Source of the DNA: Dyella ginsengisoli LA-4 | GTDB taxonomy: Bacteria > Pseudomonadota > Gammaproteobacteria > Xanthomonadales > Rhodanobacteraceae | DNA: 64,000 bases | NCBI RefSeq assembly: GCF_000334915.1 | Contig: NZ_AMSF01000055.1 | Span: 62,001-126,000, forward strand | Reading direction: 5' to 3' | Shown here: positions 18,301 to 26,476 of the stretch, piece after piece | Numbering within the stretch: position 1 is the stretch's first letter | Layout: every line of letters begins with the position of its first letter | Translations under genes and position numbers: made by a program | The notes under the pieces: model-generated | The model's database searches: none | Told to the model about the DNA's origin: nothing | What the model saw: only the letters and a program-made list of their open reading frames with translations

Positions 18301-19244
18301 GCGGCACGCTCCCGTTCGGCCGACCGCGTGGCGGCGACGAACACATCCTCCAGGCTGGGAGACGTCGATCGCAGCCGCACCGACAACCCGGCCTCGCGCA
18401 GCCGGTGTTCCACCCTGCCACCGAATCCGTCGCCCTGCCCCTCGTCCGCGAGCAGGCGCAACGCATGGCCGACCTGGGCGATGCCGAGCACGCCGGGCGC
18501 ACCGACCAGCGCATGCTGCGCACGCCGCGGACTGTCCGATTCGACCAGCCAGGTGCGCCCTTCCAGCGCGCCGGTGAGTGCATCCGGCGTCCCGTCCGCC
18601 ACCAGCCGCCCGCGGTCGAGGATCGCCAGCCGATGGCAGCGCTCGGCCTCGTCCATGAGGTGGGTGGATACCAGCAACGTGGTGCCGGCGTCGGTGAGCT
18701 CGAACAGCGCCTCCCAGAAGTCGCGGCGGGACTCGGGATCCACCGCGCTGGTCGGTTCATCGAGGAACAGCAGTTCGGGCTCGTGCATCACGGCGCAGGC
18801 CAGCGCAAGGCGCTGCTTCTGTCCGCCACTCATGGTGCCGGCCAGCTGGTCGCGGCGATCGGCCAGGTGATAGCGCTCCAGCAGTTCGCCGATGCGCGCG
18901 CGCTTGCGATCCCGTGGCACGCCGAGGATTTCGGCGATGAATTCGAGGTTCTCGCCCACGGTGAGGTCGGTGAACAGCGAGAAGCTCTGCGTCATGTAGC
19001 CGATCCGGCGGCGCAGGTCCTCCGCCTGCTGCGGCACGCGCAGGCCGAGCACTTCGATGTCGCCGCCGGTCGGCGTGAGCAGGCCGCAGAGCATGCGGAT
19101 GGTGGTGGACTTGCCCGAGCCGTTCGGTCCGAGGAAGCCGTACACGCGCCCGCGCGGCACGTCCAGGTCGACATGGTCGACCGCGAGCAACTGGCCGAAC
19201 CGCTTGGTCAGGCCGCGCACATGGATGGCCGGGGCATCGCTCAC
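18297..19244 (-). CDS. ABC transporter ATP-binding protein
   Basis: A 315-residue ATPase with a single nucleotide-binding domain: Walker A GPNGSGKST (about residues 39-47), Q-loop, signature MSGGQKQRLALA, Walker B LLFLDEPTSAVDP and the H-loop STHLMDEAE. A C-terminal extension of about 90 residues resembles the regulatory tail of DrrA-type exporters. It starts with GTG in a four-base overlap with the HlyD-like gene and overlaps the permease start in the same way. Confidence 0.93.
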   Translation of the reverse strand: MSDAPAIHVRGLTKRFGQLLAVDHVDLDVPRGRVYGFLGPNGSGKSTTIRMLCGLLTPTGGDIEVLGLRVPQQAEDLRRRIGYMTQSFSLFTDLTVGENLEFIAEILGVPRDRKRARIGELLERYHLADRRDQLAGTMSGGQKQRLALACAVMHEPELLFLDEPTSAVDPESRRDFWEALFELTDAGTTLLVSTHLMDEAERCHRLAILDRGRLVADGTPDALTGALEGRTWLVESDSPRRAQHALVGAPGVLGIAQVGHALRLLADEGQGDGFGGRVEHRLREAGLSVRLRSTSPSLEDVFVAATRSAERERAA

Positions 19245-20194
19245 GGCGCGGCCGGCGTCACGTGGACCGGCAGGCCAGCCGGAAGATCGGAGGGGCGGTC
19301 CAGCGCGACCTCCGCCAGATAGCTGAGCCGTGTGGCATCGTCGCCGCTCAGCGCGTAGTACGGCGTGAACACCGGTTCCGAACGCAGCAGGCGCACATGT
19401 CCTGCCAAGGCCTGGTCGCGCCCCTGCACGCGTATCTGCACGGCGCTGCCGACCTTCAATGCACTGCGCATCGCTACCGGCACGTAGATCCGCGCATACG
19501 GGCGATCGCCGACCAGCTCGATCGCCAGCGGCGCGCCGACCGGAGCCTGGTCGCCGAGCCGGTAAGGCACGTCATCGATGCGGCCATCGCGTGGCGCCAC
19601 CACGTGCAGCTTGCCGAGGGTGACGCGCAGCGCATCCACCTGCGCCTGGGCGGCATCGACCGCGGCACGGGCCTGTGCCAGCTGTTCGCTGCGCGTGCCG
19701 TGCAGCAACTGGTCGAGCGCAGCGCGGGCGGCGTCGGCCTGGCCTCGGGTGTCCTGTGCATTGGCGCGGGCGCGGTCCAGGTCGGAGGCGGCCACGGCGT
19801 CGCGGTCCTGCCGGGCAACCGCCTGCAGACGCTCGAGGTAGCTGTTTGCGTCGTGCGCCTGCGCTTCGGCCGCCGCCAGCGTGGCGCGGGCGCGGGCGAT
19901 GTCCTCCCGGCGGGGGCCGGCCACCCCCTCGGCGAGCGCCTGCCGCTGGCGGTGCAGCTCGGCCAGCGCGGCATCCAGGTTGGCCTGGGTGTGGGCCGGA
20001 TCGAGGTCCAGCAGCGGCTGCCCCGCCCTCACCGCCTCGCCAGCGCGCACATGCATGGCGACGATGCGCTCGGCAGCCGGTGCCGGCAGGGTGATGCGGT
20101 CGTACTCCAGCGTGCCAGGGGCCTCTTCGGTGGAACGCTGGCAACCGGCCAGCATGCAGGCGAGAAGGCCAAGGGCGAACAGTCGGCCGGTCAT
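19241..20194 (-). CDS. HlyD/YbhG-family periplasmic adaptor lipoprotein
   Basis: A 317-residue membrane-fusion protein. The lipobox LAGC lies at residues 15-18 (MTGRLFALGLLACMLAGC), so it is probably a lipoprotein rather than membrane-spanning as in E. coli YbhG. It has a biotinyl-lipoyl-like half (MHVRAGEAVRAGQPLLDLD), a long alpha-helical hairpin rich in A, Q, R and D (about residues 75-190), then the second lipoyl half and a beta-barrel. The start overlaps the TetR stop by four bases. It would link the ABC exporter to an outer-membrane channel. Confidence 0.9.
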   Translation of the reverse strand: MTGRLFALGLLACMLAGCQRSTEEAPGTLEYDRITLPAPAAERIVAMHVRAGEAVRAGQPLLDLDPAHTQANLDAALAELHRQRQALAEGVAGPRREDIARARATLAAAEAQAHDANSYLERLQAVARQDRDAVAASDLDRARANAQDTRGQADAARAALDQLLHGTRSEQLAQARAAVDAAQAQVDALRVTLGKLHVVAPRDGRIDDVPYRLGDQAPVGAPLAIELVGDRPYARIYVPVAMRSALKVGSAVQIRVQGRDQALAGHVRLLRSEPVFTPYYALSGDDATRLSYLAEVALDRPSDLPAGLPVHVTPAAP

Positions 20195-20865
20195 CGGGAT
20201 CTCTCCGGAGTGGGCATAGCGAGGCCGTGAGCGAGCAGCGCGAGGGTGTGGGAAACCAGGGCCGGCATGTCCAGTCCCGGCATGCCGAAGGCCTTCTGCC
20301 AGATCGGCGCACCGGCCGCGGGGAACAGGGTCAAGCCGACCAGCGAGACCACCAGCAGGCGCGGGTCGATGCCCGGCGCAAGCTGGCCGGCCCCATGCGC
20401 CGCGGTGAACCGCTGCGCCAGCACCTGCGGCAGCGAGGGCATCACTTCCCGGAACACGAACTCGCGCAGCGCACCGCCCTCGCACAGCACCTCGCGCACC
20501 CAAAGCGCAGGCAGCCACGGCAGCTTCGCGACGATGCCGGACACGCCCTGGGCGAATGCCTGCGCCAGTTCCAGCGGCGTCTCGCCGGCCGAACCCAGGG
20601 TCTCCACCAGTGGGCGGACGTTCGGGAGCAGGCGTTCCTCGACGAGTGCGCGCACCAGCGCGTCCTTGTTGCCGAAGTAGTAGTGCAGCATCGCCGGGGT
20701 CACGCCGGCGGCCTGCGCGATATTGCGCAGCGAAGCCGCGGCGATGCCGGTGCTGGCGAACTGCGCGGCGGCCACATCGAGCAGGCGGCCACGCAGGTCG
20801 CCGTCGTCGCCGGCAGGGCGGCCGACGCGGCGTCGCCGTGTCTTGCTGGTGGCCTGGACTGGCAT
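20191..20865 (-). CDS. TetR/AcrR family regulator (CecR/YbiH-like)
   Basis: A 224-residue TetR repressor and first gene of the operon tetR-hlyD-ATPase-permease. The HTH is at about residues 28-70 (GIAAASLRNIAQAAGVTPAMLHYYFGNKDALV). The C-terminal ligand domain resembles the CecR/DUF1956-type arrangement seen in front of E. coli ybhGFSR. A perfect AT-rich palindrome lies just upstream of its start and probably is its operator, implying autorepression and ligand-induced export. Confidence 0.9.
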   Translation of the reverse strand: MPVQATSKTRRRRVGRPAGDDGDLRGRLLDVAAAQFASTGIAAASLRNIAQAAGVTPAMLHYYFGNKDALVRALVEERLLPNVRPLVETLGSAGETPLELAQAFAQGVSGIVAKLPWLPALWVREVLCEGGALREFVFREVMPSLPQVLAQRFTAAHGAGQLAPGIDPRLLVVSLVGLTLFPAAGAPIWQKAFGMPGLDMPALVSHTLALLAHGLAMPTPERSR

Positions 20866-20870
20866 GCGGA

Positions 20871-20894
20871 TAAATTAATTCATCAATTAATTTA
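20871..20894. promoter_or_regulatory. AT-rich palindromic operator candidate for the TetR regulator
   Basis: Perfect 10-bp inverted repeat TAAATTAATT-CATC-AATTAATTTA, ending six bases before the TetR start codon. Such AT-rich symmetry is exceptional in this GC-rich DNA and fits a TetR dimer site overlapping the promoter or leader of its own operon. It also lies 85 bp upstream of divergent phoH. Confidence 0.75.
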
Positions 20895-20978
20895 AATGCA
20901 AGTGCGACCGCGCCCACCTCAGGCCGACACCCCGCCAGGCGGCGGAACTACCCGCTTCCGCGTTATGCTGGCCGGTCT

Positions 20979-21971
20979 ATGAGCCCCCTGAACCAACGCG
21001 ACTTCACCCTCGATCCGATCGACAACGCCCGCCTGGCCAACCTGTGCGGTCCGTTCGACGAGCACCTGCGCCAGGTCGAGCTGCGCCTCGGCGTGGAGAT
21101 CAACCACCGCGGCGGCATCTTCCAGGTGATCGGCGACGACCCCGCCACCGGTGCAGCGGAAAAGGTGCTGCGCGCCCTGTACGACGCCACCGAAACCGAA
21201 TCGCTGACCGGTCCGGTGATCCACCTGCATCTGGCCGAATCGGGCATCGACGCGATGGCGGCCGAAGCCGCCGAGTCGGCGCAGGAGGTGGTGATCAAGG
21301 TCAAGCGCGGCATGATCAAGGGGCGCGGCCCGAACCAGGCGCGCTACCTGCACGCGATCACCGGCCATGACATCAACTTCGGCGTCGGCCCGGCCGGCAC
21401 CGGCAAGACCTACCTGGCTGTGGCCAGCGCGGTCGAGGCGCTGGAAGCCAACCGCGTGCAGCGCCTGCTGCTGGTGCGCCCGGCGGTGGAAGCGGGCGAA
21501 AAGCTCGGCTTCCTCCCGGGCGACCTCAGCCAGAAGGTCGATCCCTACCTGCGCCCGCTGTACGACGCGCTGTACGAAATGCTCGGCTTCGAGAAGGTGG
21601 CCAAGCTGATGGAGCGCAACGTGATCGAGATCGCGCCGCTGGCCTACATGCGCGGGCGCACCCTCAACGACTCCTACGTGATCCTCGACGAGGCGCAGAA
21701 CACCACCGTCGAGCAGATGAAGATGTTCCTCACCCGCATCGGCTTCGGTTCGGTGGCGGTGATCACCGGCGACGTCAGTCAGGTCGACCTGCCGCGCAAC
21801 GTGCGCTCCGGCCTGCGCCATGCGATCGAGGTGCTGCGCGGCGTGGACGGCATCAGCTTCACCTTCTTCACCTCGCGCGACGTGGTGCGCCACCCGCTGG
21901 TGGCCAAGATCGTGCGCGCGTACGAGTCGTTCGAGGCCGCGGCCGAGGCGGCCAAGGGCAGCGGCGCATGA
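20979..21971 (+). CDS. ybeZ: PhoH family ATPase (YbeZ)
   Basis: A 330-residue PhoH/YbeZ protein. An N-terminal KH-like region (about 1-110) is followed by a P-loop ATPase/helicase-type domain with [11 protein letters not shown] (Walker A) and [12 protein letters not shown] (Walker B). It partners with YbeY in rRNA processing and ribosome quality control in E. coli. The stop overlaps the ybeY start by four bases. The upstream gap is shared with the TetR operon. Confidence 0.94.
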   Translation: MSPLNQRDFTLDPIDNARLANLCGPFDEHLRQVELRLGVEINHRGGIFQVIGDDPATGAAEKVLRALYDATETESLTGPVIHLHLAESGIDAMAAEAAESAQEVVIKVKRGMIKGRGPNQARYLHAITGHDINFGVGPAGTGKTYLAVASAVEALEANRVQRLLLVRPAVEAGEKLGFLPGDLSQKVDPYLRPLYDALYEMLGFEKVAKLMERNVIEIAPLAYMRGRTLNDSYVILDEAQNTTVEQMKMFLTRIGFGSVAVITGDVSQVDLPRNVRSGLRHAIEVLRGVDGISFTFFTSRDVVRHPLVAKIVRAYESFEAAAEAAKGSGA

Positions 21972-22603
21972 GCACGAACGCACTCGTGCACGTCGGCTAC
22001 GCGGTGCCGCGCGCCGGCGCGCCGTCCGCGGCCAGCTTCCGCCGCTGGGTGGAGGCCGCGCTTCGGGGCGCCAGGCGTCGTCGCGCCACCGAGCTGTCGA
22101 TCCGGCTGGTCGATGCCGACGAGGGCCGCACGCTCAACCGCGACTACCGCGGCAAGGACTACGCCACCAACGTGCTCTCGTTCGAGGCCGACCTGCCGCC
22201 CGAACTCAAGCTGCCGCTGATCGGCGACATCGTGATCTGCGCCCCGGTGGTGGCACGCGAAGCGGCCGAACAGGGCAAACTCCCGCGCGACCACTGGGCC
22301 CACCTCACCGTGCATGGCGTACTGCATCTGCTCGGCCATGACCACATCGCCGAGGCCGAGGCCGAGGCGATGGAGGCGCTGGAGACGCGCATCCTGGCCA
22401 GCCTCGGCATCGCCGATCCGTATCGCCCGCAGGAGCCGGAGCCCGACGGCTCGCGGCGGGAGGGGCTTCGGCCCCGACAACCCACATCGCAAGCCACCGG
22501 CGTCGCGGCTGAAGCCGCTCCCACAAAACCATTGCTCAGCACACCTGTGGGAGGGGCTTCAGCCCCGACAACCCATATCGCAAGCCACCGGCGTCGCGGC
22601 TGA
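21968..22603 (+). CDS. ybeY: Endoribonuclease YbeY with REP-encoded C-terminal extension
   Basis: A 211-residue YbeY. The metal site is [11 protein letters not shown] (three histidines), preceded by [15 protein letters not shown]. The enzyme matures rRNA 3' ends. Normal family length is about 155-165 residues, and here conservation ends at [15 protein letters not shown]. From about residue 163 the frame enters two tandem copies of the GGGAGGGGCTTC-type REP, so the last ~48 residues (such as [20 protein letters not shown]) are repeat-encoded, and translation stops at a TGA inside the second copy. Translation is coupled to ybeZ. Confidence 0.93.
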   Translation: MSTNALVHVGYAVPRAGAPSAASFRRWVEAALRGARRRRATELSIRLVDADEGRTLNRDYRGKDYATNVLSFEADLPPELKLPLIGDIVICAPVVAREAAEQGKLPRDHWAHLTVHGVLHLLGHDHIAEAEAEAMEALETRILASLGIADPYRPQEPEPDGSRREGLRPRQPTSQATGVAAEAAPTKPLLSTPVGGASAPTTHIASHRRRG

Positions 22604-22661
22604 AGCCGCTCCCGCAAAACCATTGCTCAGCACACCTGTGGGAGGGGCTTCAGCCCCGACC
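22456..22661. repeat. REP array (GGGAGGGGCTTCAGCCCC family), two full units and one half
   Basis: Units begin at 22456, about 22548 and 22638. Each full unit pairs GGGAGGGGCTTCRGCCCCGAC with GCGTCGCGGCTGAAGCCGCT, giving stem-loops on both sides of a 25-bp spacer. The family is the same as around the RAYT gene at 26-27 kb, with G/C swaps in the arms (GGGAG instead of TAGGAG). The array lies in the 3' end of ybeY and in the gap before corC. Confidence 0.9.
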
Positions 22662-22775
22662 ATGACGCGGCCCCGCTGCGCGCTGCCTCCCCACGCTCCC
22701 CAATGCGCTGAATCGACAGGTCATTTCGGCTAGACTGGCCCTTCCGCCCGGCTTCGGGCAGAGCTTCCAAGAGTA

Positions 22776-23627
22776 ATGAACGACGACCCTGGCAGTACCG
22801 GCGGCCCGGCCCACCGATCGTGGTGGGATCGACTGGGCCACATGTTTTCCGGCGAGCCGCGCAATCGCGAGGAACTGGTCGAGGAGCTGCGTGCAGCCCA
22901 GGCCAACGGACTCCTCTCCAAAGACACCCTCACCATGGTCGAGGGTGCGCTGAAGGTCACCGAACTGAGCGTGGACGACGTGATGGTCCCGCGCGCGCAG
23001 ATCGTGATGATCTCGGCCGACTCCCCGCTCAATGACATCCTCGCCGCGGTGGTCGAATCCGGCCATTCCCGCTTCCCGGTCCACGGCGAGGACAAGGACG
23101 AGATCCTCGGCATCCTGCTGGCGAAGGATCTGCTGAAGTACTTCGGCGACGGCGAGCATTTCGACATCCGCGCGATCCTGCGCCCGGCGGTGCTGATTCC
23201 CGAGTCGATGCGGCTGAACGTGCTGCTGGCCGAGTTCCGGCTCACCCGCAACCACATGGCGCTGGTGGTCGACGAGTACGGCGGCGTCGCCGGCCTGATC
23301 ACCATCGAGGACGTGCTCGAGCAGATCGTCGGCGAGATCGACGACGAGCACGACGACGAGGAAGAACCCACCCTGATGCACGCCCAGCCGGGCGGCGACT
23401 GGCTGGTCAGCGCACTCACCCCGATCGCCGACTTCAACGAACAGACCGGTTCGACCTACTCCGACGAGGAGTTCGACACCATCGGCGGCATGGTCACCTC
23501 GGAGTTCGGCCATCTGCCGGAGGTCGGCGAGGAGATCGCCGTCGGCGACTACCTGTTCCACGTCACCGAGGCGGACGACCGTCGCGTGCAGCAGTTCCGC
23601 GTGAGTCCGAAGCCGGCCCAGGACTGA
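22776..23627 (+). CDS. corC: CorC/HlyC family CBS-domain protein (YbeX)
   Basis: A 283-residue soluble YbeX/CorC protein: an N-terminal linker, a pair of CBS domains (VDDVMVPRAQIVMISAD, SRFPVHGEDKDEILGILLAKDLL in part, then LLAEFRLTRNHMALVVDEYGGVAGLITIEDVLEQIVGEI), and a C-terminal CorC_HlyC transporter-associated domain (TIGGMVTSEFGHLPEVGE). It is linked to ribosome maturation with YbeY/YbeZ, and by older work to CorA-mediated magnesium and cobalt efflux; a corA gene lies 1.4 kb downstream. Confidence 0.94.
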   Translation: MNDDPGSTGGPAHRSWWDRLGHMFSGEPRNREELVEELRAAQANGLLSKDTLTMVEGALKVTELSVDDVMVPRAQIVMISADSPLNDILAAVVESGHSRFPVHGEDKDEILGILLAKDLLKYFGDGEHFDIRAILRPAVLIPESMRLNVLLAEFRLTRNHMALVVDEYGGVAGLITIEDVLEQIVGEIDDEHDDEEEPTLMHAQPGGDWLVSALTPIADFNEQTGSTYSDEEFDTIGGMVTSEFGHLPEVGEEIAVGDYLFHVTEADDRRVQQFRVSPKPAQD

Positions 23628-23633
23628 GCCTGC

Positions 23634-23657
23634 CGCCGCGCCCCGCCGGGCGCGGCG
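23634..23657. other. GC hairpin after corC
   Basis: A 10-bp perfect stem (CGCCGCGCCC / GGGCGCGGCG) with loop CGCC, seven bases after the corC stop. No T-tract follows, so it is a stability or attenuation element rather than a clear terminator. Confidence 0.4.
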
Positions 23658-23720
23658 ATCATCGACACCCCCGCCAGCGACCACTACAGTTGCGCCTTTC
23701 CAAGACCCCGGCCGGTCCCG

Positions 23721-24953
23721 ATGCACCTGCTCCGCCGCGGCTTCGCGCTGCTTCTGCTGATTCTCCTTGGCACCCACGCCCTGCCCGCCCGCGCCGGCAT
23801 CGCCGACGCCCCGGGCGACCGGCTGCAGGTCACCGTGATCACCTACGGCCCGGGCGACACGTATTGGGAACGCTTCGGGCACATCGCCATCGAACTGCGC
23901 GACACCCGGGACGGCGAGGCGATCAGCTTCAACTACGGCGTGTTCGACTTCGACGAGAAGGGCTTCCTGCTCAACTTCGCCCGCGGCCGCATGCATTACC
24001 TGATGGACGCCGAGCCTACCGACGCCGATACCGCCTGGTATGTGCAGGCCGGCCGCTCGATCACCCGCCAGCGCCTCGCCTTCACGCCCGAACAGGCCTC
24101 GGCGCTGCGCGATTTCCTGTTGTGGAACCTGCGCCCGGAAAACGCCCGCTACGACTACGACTACTACGTCGACAACTGCAGCACGCGGGTACGCGATGCG
24201 TTGGACAGGGCGCTCGGCGGCATTCTCAAGGCGACCCTGGATGCCCGGCCGGGCGGCATGACCTTCCGCCAGCAGACCGACCGCCTGATGAGCGCGCAGC
24301 CGTGGCTGATGCTGCTGCTCGATTTCGGGCTCGGCCCCTACGCCGACCAGCCGCTCACCGGTTGGCAGGAGAGCTTCATCCCGATGGTGCTGCAGCGTGA
24401 GCTGCGCTCGGTGAAGGTGCCCGACGGCCACGGCGGCGAGCGGCCGCTGGTCGTGGACGAGCAGGAGGTCTCGCCGAACCGTGTCGAGGCTCCACCGTCA
24501 CGGGCACCCGACCTGCGCGGCCCGCTGGGGCTGGCCGGAGCGACGATCGCGTTGCTGCTGGCCCTCGCCCGCCGCCGGGCACCGGTCATGTTCGCCATCC
24601 TCGGCACGCTGTGGCTGCTGCTGTCCGGACTGGCGGGACTGCTGATGCTCGGCCTGTGGACGCTGACCACCCATCACTCGGCGTGGGCCAATGCCAACCT
24701 GCTGCTGTTCAACCCATTCGCACTCGCGCTGATTCCCGCCGTCTGGCGCGCGGCGCGCCAGCACCCCGCGCGGAAGTGGGAAGACCCCCTGCTGATCGCC
24801 CAGCTGGTGGCAGGCCTGGTCGCGCTCGCGCTGCACCTGTTGCCAGGCGCGGTGCAGCAGAACCAGCCCTGGTTGCTGCTGGGGCTGCCGGTGTGGCTTG
24901 CGCTGGCCTGGTCGCTGCGTGCGGCACGAGGAGCGACCACCGGCGTGGCGTGA
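23721..24953 (+). CDS. DUF4105 (Lnb N-terminal periplasmic domain) membrane protein
   Basis: A 410-residue protein. The signal peptide or first helix (LRRGFALLLLILLGTHALPARA) precedes a DUF4105 domain of about 230 residues, with WERFGHIAIELR (candidate catalytic His) and YYVDNCSTRVRDAL (candidate catalytic Cys, about residue 153). Four C-terminal membrane helices follow. DUF4105 is the domain of Lnb, the lipoprotein intramolecular transacylase of some Firmicutes; activity in Proteobacteria is not established. It occupies the slot after ybeZ-ybeY-corC where lnt usually lies in gammaproteobacteria. The start ATG has no strong ribosome site. Confidence 0.83.
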   Translation: MHLLRRGFALLLLILLGTHALPARAGIADAPGDRLQVTVITYGPGDTYWERFGHIAIELRDTRDGEAISFNYGVFDFDEKGFLLNFARGRMHYLMDAEPTDADTAWYVQAGRSITRQRLAFTPEQASALRDFLLWNLRPENARYDYDYYVDNCSTRVRDALDRALGGILKATLDARPGGMTFRQQTDRLMSAQPWLMLLLDFGLGPYADQPLTGWQESFIPMVLQRELRSVKVPDGHGGERPLVVDEQEVSPNRVEAPPSRAPDLRGPLGLAGATIALLLALARRRAPVMFAILGTLWLLLSGLAGLLMLGLWTLTTHHSAWANANLLLFNPFALALIPAVWRAARQHPARKWEDPLLIAQLVAGLVALALHLLPGAVQQNQPWLLLGLPVWLALAWSLRAARGATTGVA

Positions 24954-24989
24954 TTGCCCCTTCACGCTTCAGGCGGGCATGATTCGGCC

Positions 24990-26009
24990 ATGCCGCTACC
25001 CACGCCCGCCTGCACCGACACCCCCGTTTCGCCCGGCCAGATGGTGGTGAACTGCGTCGCCTACCATCGCGACGGCCGACGCATCGGCGACATCACCATC
25101 GACGCGATCAGCGACGTCCTGGCCGAACCCGACACCTTCGTCTGGGTGGGCCTGCACGAACCGGACGAGCCGCTGCTGGAAAAGCTGCAGGAGGAATTCG
25201 ACCTGCACGACCTGGCGATCGAGGACGCCCATCACGCCCACCAGCGCACCAAGATCGAGTCCTACGGCGACTCGCTGTTCATCGTGGTGCAGACCGCACA
25301 GCTGGTGACCGGCAAGCTGGCCTTCGGCGAGACGCACATCTTCCTCGGACCGCGTTATCTGGTGACGGTGCGCCATGGCGCCTCGCTCTCCTACGCGCCG
25401 GCGCGCCGCACCTGCGAACACTCGCCCGAACTGCTCTCGCACGGACCGAGCTACGGCCTGTACGGTGTGCTCGACTTCATCGTCGACAACCTGATGCCGA
25501 TCGTGCGCGACTTCCGCGAAGAGCTGCAGGAACTCGAGCAGGACATCTTCGCCGAGACCTTCAACCGCGAGACGGTGAAGCGGCTGTACGACATGCAGCG
25601 CGACCTGATGACCCTGCGCCTGGCCGTAGCCCCGCTGCAGGACGTGATCAGCCAGCTGGTGCGGCTGCATCCGAACCTGATTCCGGACGAGCTGCGCGCC
25701 TACTTCCGCGACGTCTACGACCACGTGTTCCGCGTCAACGAGTCGGTCAGCGCCATGCGCGAGATGCTCGGCGCGACCATCAACATCAACCTGTCGCTGG
25801 TCACTTTCGGCCAGAACGAGGTGATGAAGAAGCTCGCCGGCTGGGCAGCCATGCTGGCGGCACCGACCCTGATCACCAGCTGGTACGGCATGAACTTCCA
25901 CCACATGCCGGAACTGGACAAGCCCTGGGCCTATCCGACCATGATCGTGGTGGTCATCGCGGTGGTCGCCGGGATCTTCGCCTGGCTGCGCAAGTCGCGC
26001 TGGCTGTGA
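24990..26009 (+). CDS. corA: Magnesium/cobalt transporter CorA
   Basis: A 339-residue CorA-type channel: a cytoplasmic alpha/beta N-domain (IEDAHHAHQRTKIESYGDSL), the long helical stalk (about residues 155-265), and two C-terminal membrane helices with the signature YGMN in the first-to-second loop (TLITSWYGMNFHHMPELDKPWAYP in part), ending with basic RKSRWL. It conducts Mg2+ as a pentamer. Possible starts are 24990 and 25041; neither has a good ribosome site, and I took the longer. REP arrays follow. Confidence 0.93.
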   Translation: MPLPTPACTDTPVSPGQMVVNCVAYHRDGRRIGDITIDAISDVLAEPDTFVWVGLHEPDEPLLEKLQEEFDLHDLAIEDAHHAHQRTKIESYGDSLFIVVQTAQLVTGKLAFGETHIFLGPRYLVTVRHGASLSYAPARRTCEHSPELLSHGPSYGLYGVLDFIVDNLMPIVRDFREELQELEQDIFAETFNRETVKRLYDMQRDLMTLRLAVAPLQDVISQLVRLHPNLIPDELRAYFRDVYDHVFRVNESVSAMREMLGATININLSLVTFGQNEVMKKLAGWAAMLAAPTLITSWYGMNFHHMPELDKPWAYPTMIVVVIAVVAGIFAWLRKSRWL

Positions 26010-26056
26010 GCGGACGGAAACATCGCCACGGCTCGATCCGAACGACCGCCCTCCCA

Positions 26057-26347
26057 GTGGGAGAGGCTTCAGCCCCGACAACCACCGCCGCAAGCCGCCA
26101 GCGTCGCGACTGAAGTCGCTCCCACAAAGCCCGGCCCCTCGCCCCCGCAGGAGGGGCTTCAGCCCCGACACCCCCGCCGCAAACCGTCGGCGCCGCGACT
26201 GAAGTCGCTCCTACAAAGCCCGGCCCCTCGCCCCCCGTAGGAGGGGCTTCAGCCCCGACAGCCCACCTCACGCCCACAGCGTCGCGACTGAAATCGCTCC
26301 TACAAAGCCCGGCCCCTCGCCCCCGTAGGAGGGGCTTCAGCCCCGAC
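26057..26347. repeat. REP array upstream of the RAYT gene (three units and a half unit)
   Basis: Units start at 26057, 26147, 26237 and 26324, a period of about 90 bp. Each unit has a left arm GTAGGAGGGGCTTCAGCCCC (first unit GTGGGAGAGGCTTC) and a right arm GCGTCGCGACTGAAGTCGCT followed by CCTACAAAGCC, so arms form REP stem-loops in opposite orientation. The last unit keeps only the left arm. The array fills most of the 467-bp space between corA and the RAYT gene; the remaining ~130 bp before the gene show nothing else I can name. Confidence 0.93.
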
Positions 26348-26476
26348 ACCCGACCAAGCCCGGCAGAGCCGGTTCGGCACCGCCCCGGGGAAATGTGACC
26401 ACGCCACGGTTGGGCACCACACCCTTTTCGGTTGCAACCGACAGACCAGCACCCAGCTACCGGTGATCCTGCCGGC

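Noticed and set aside
17140-18870. 576-residue plus-strand frame across the ABC permease and ATPase genes
   Set aside because: Antisense to genes with clear ABC motifs and overlapping starts; its sequence is Q, H, R rich with no domain.
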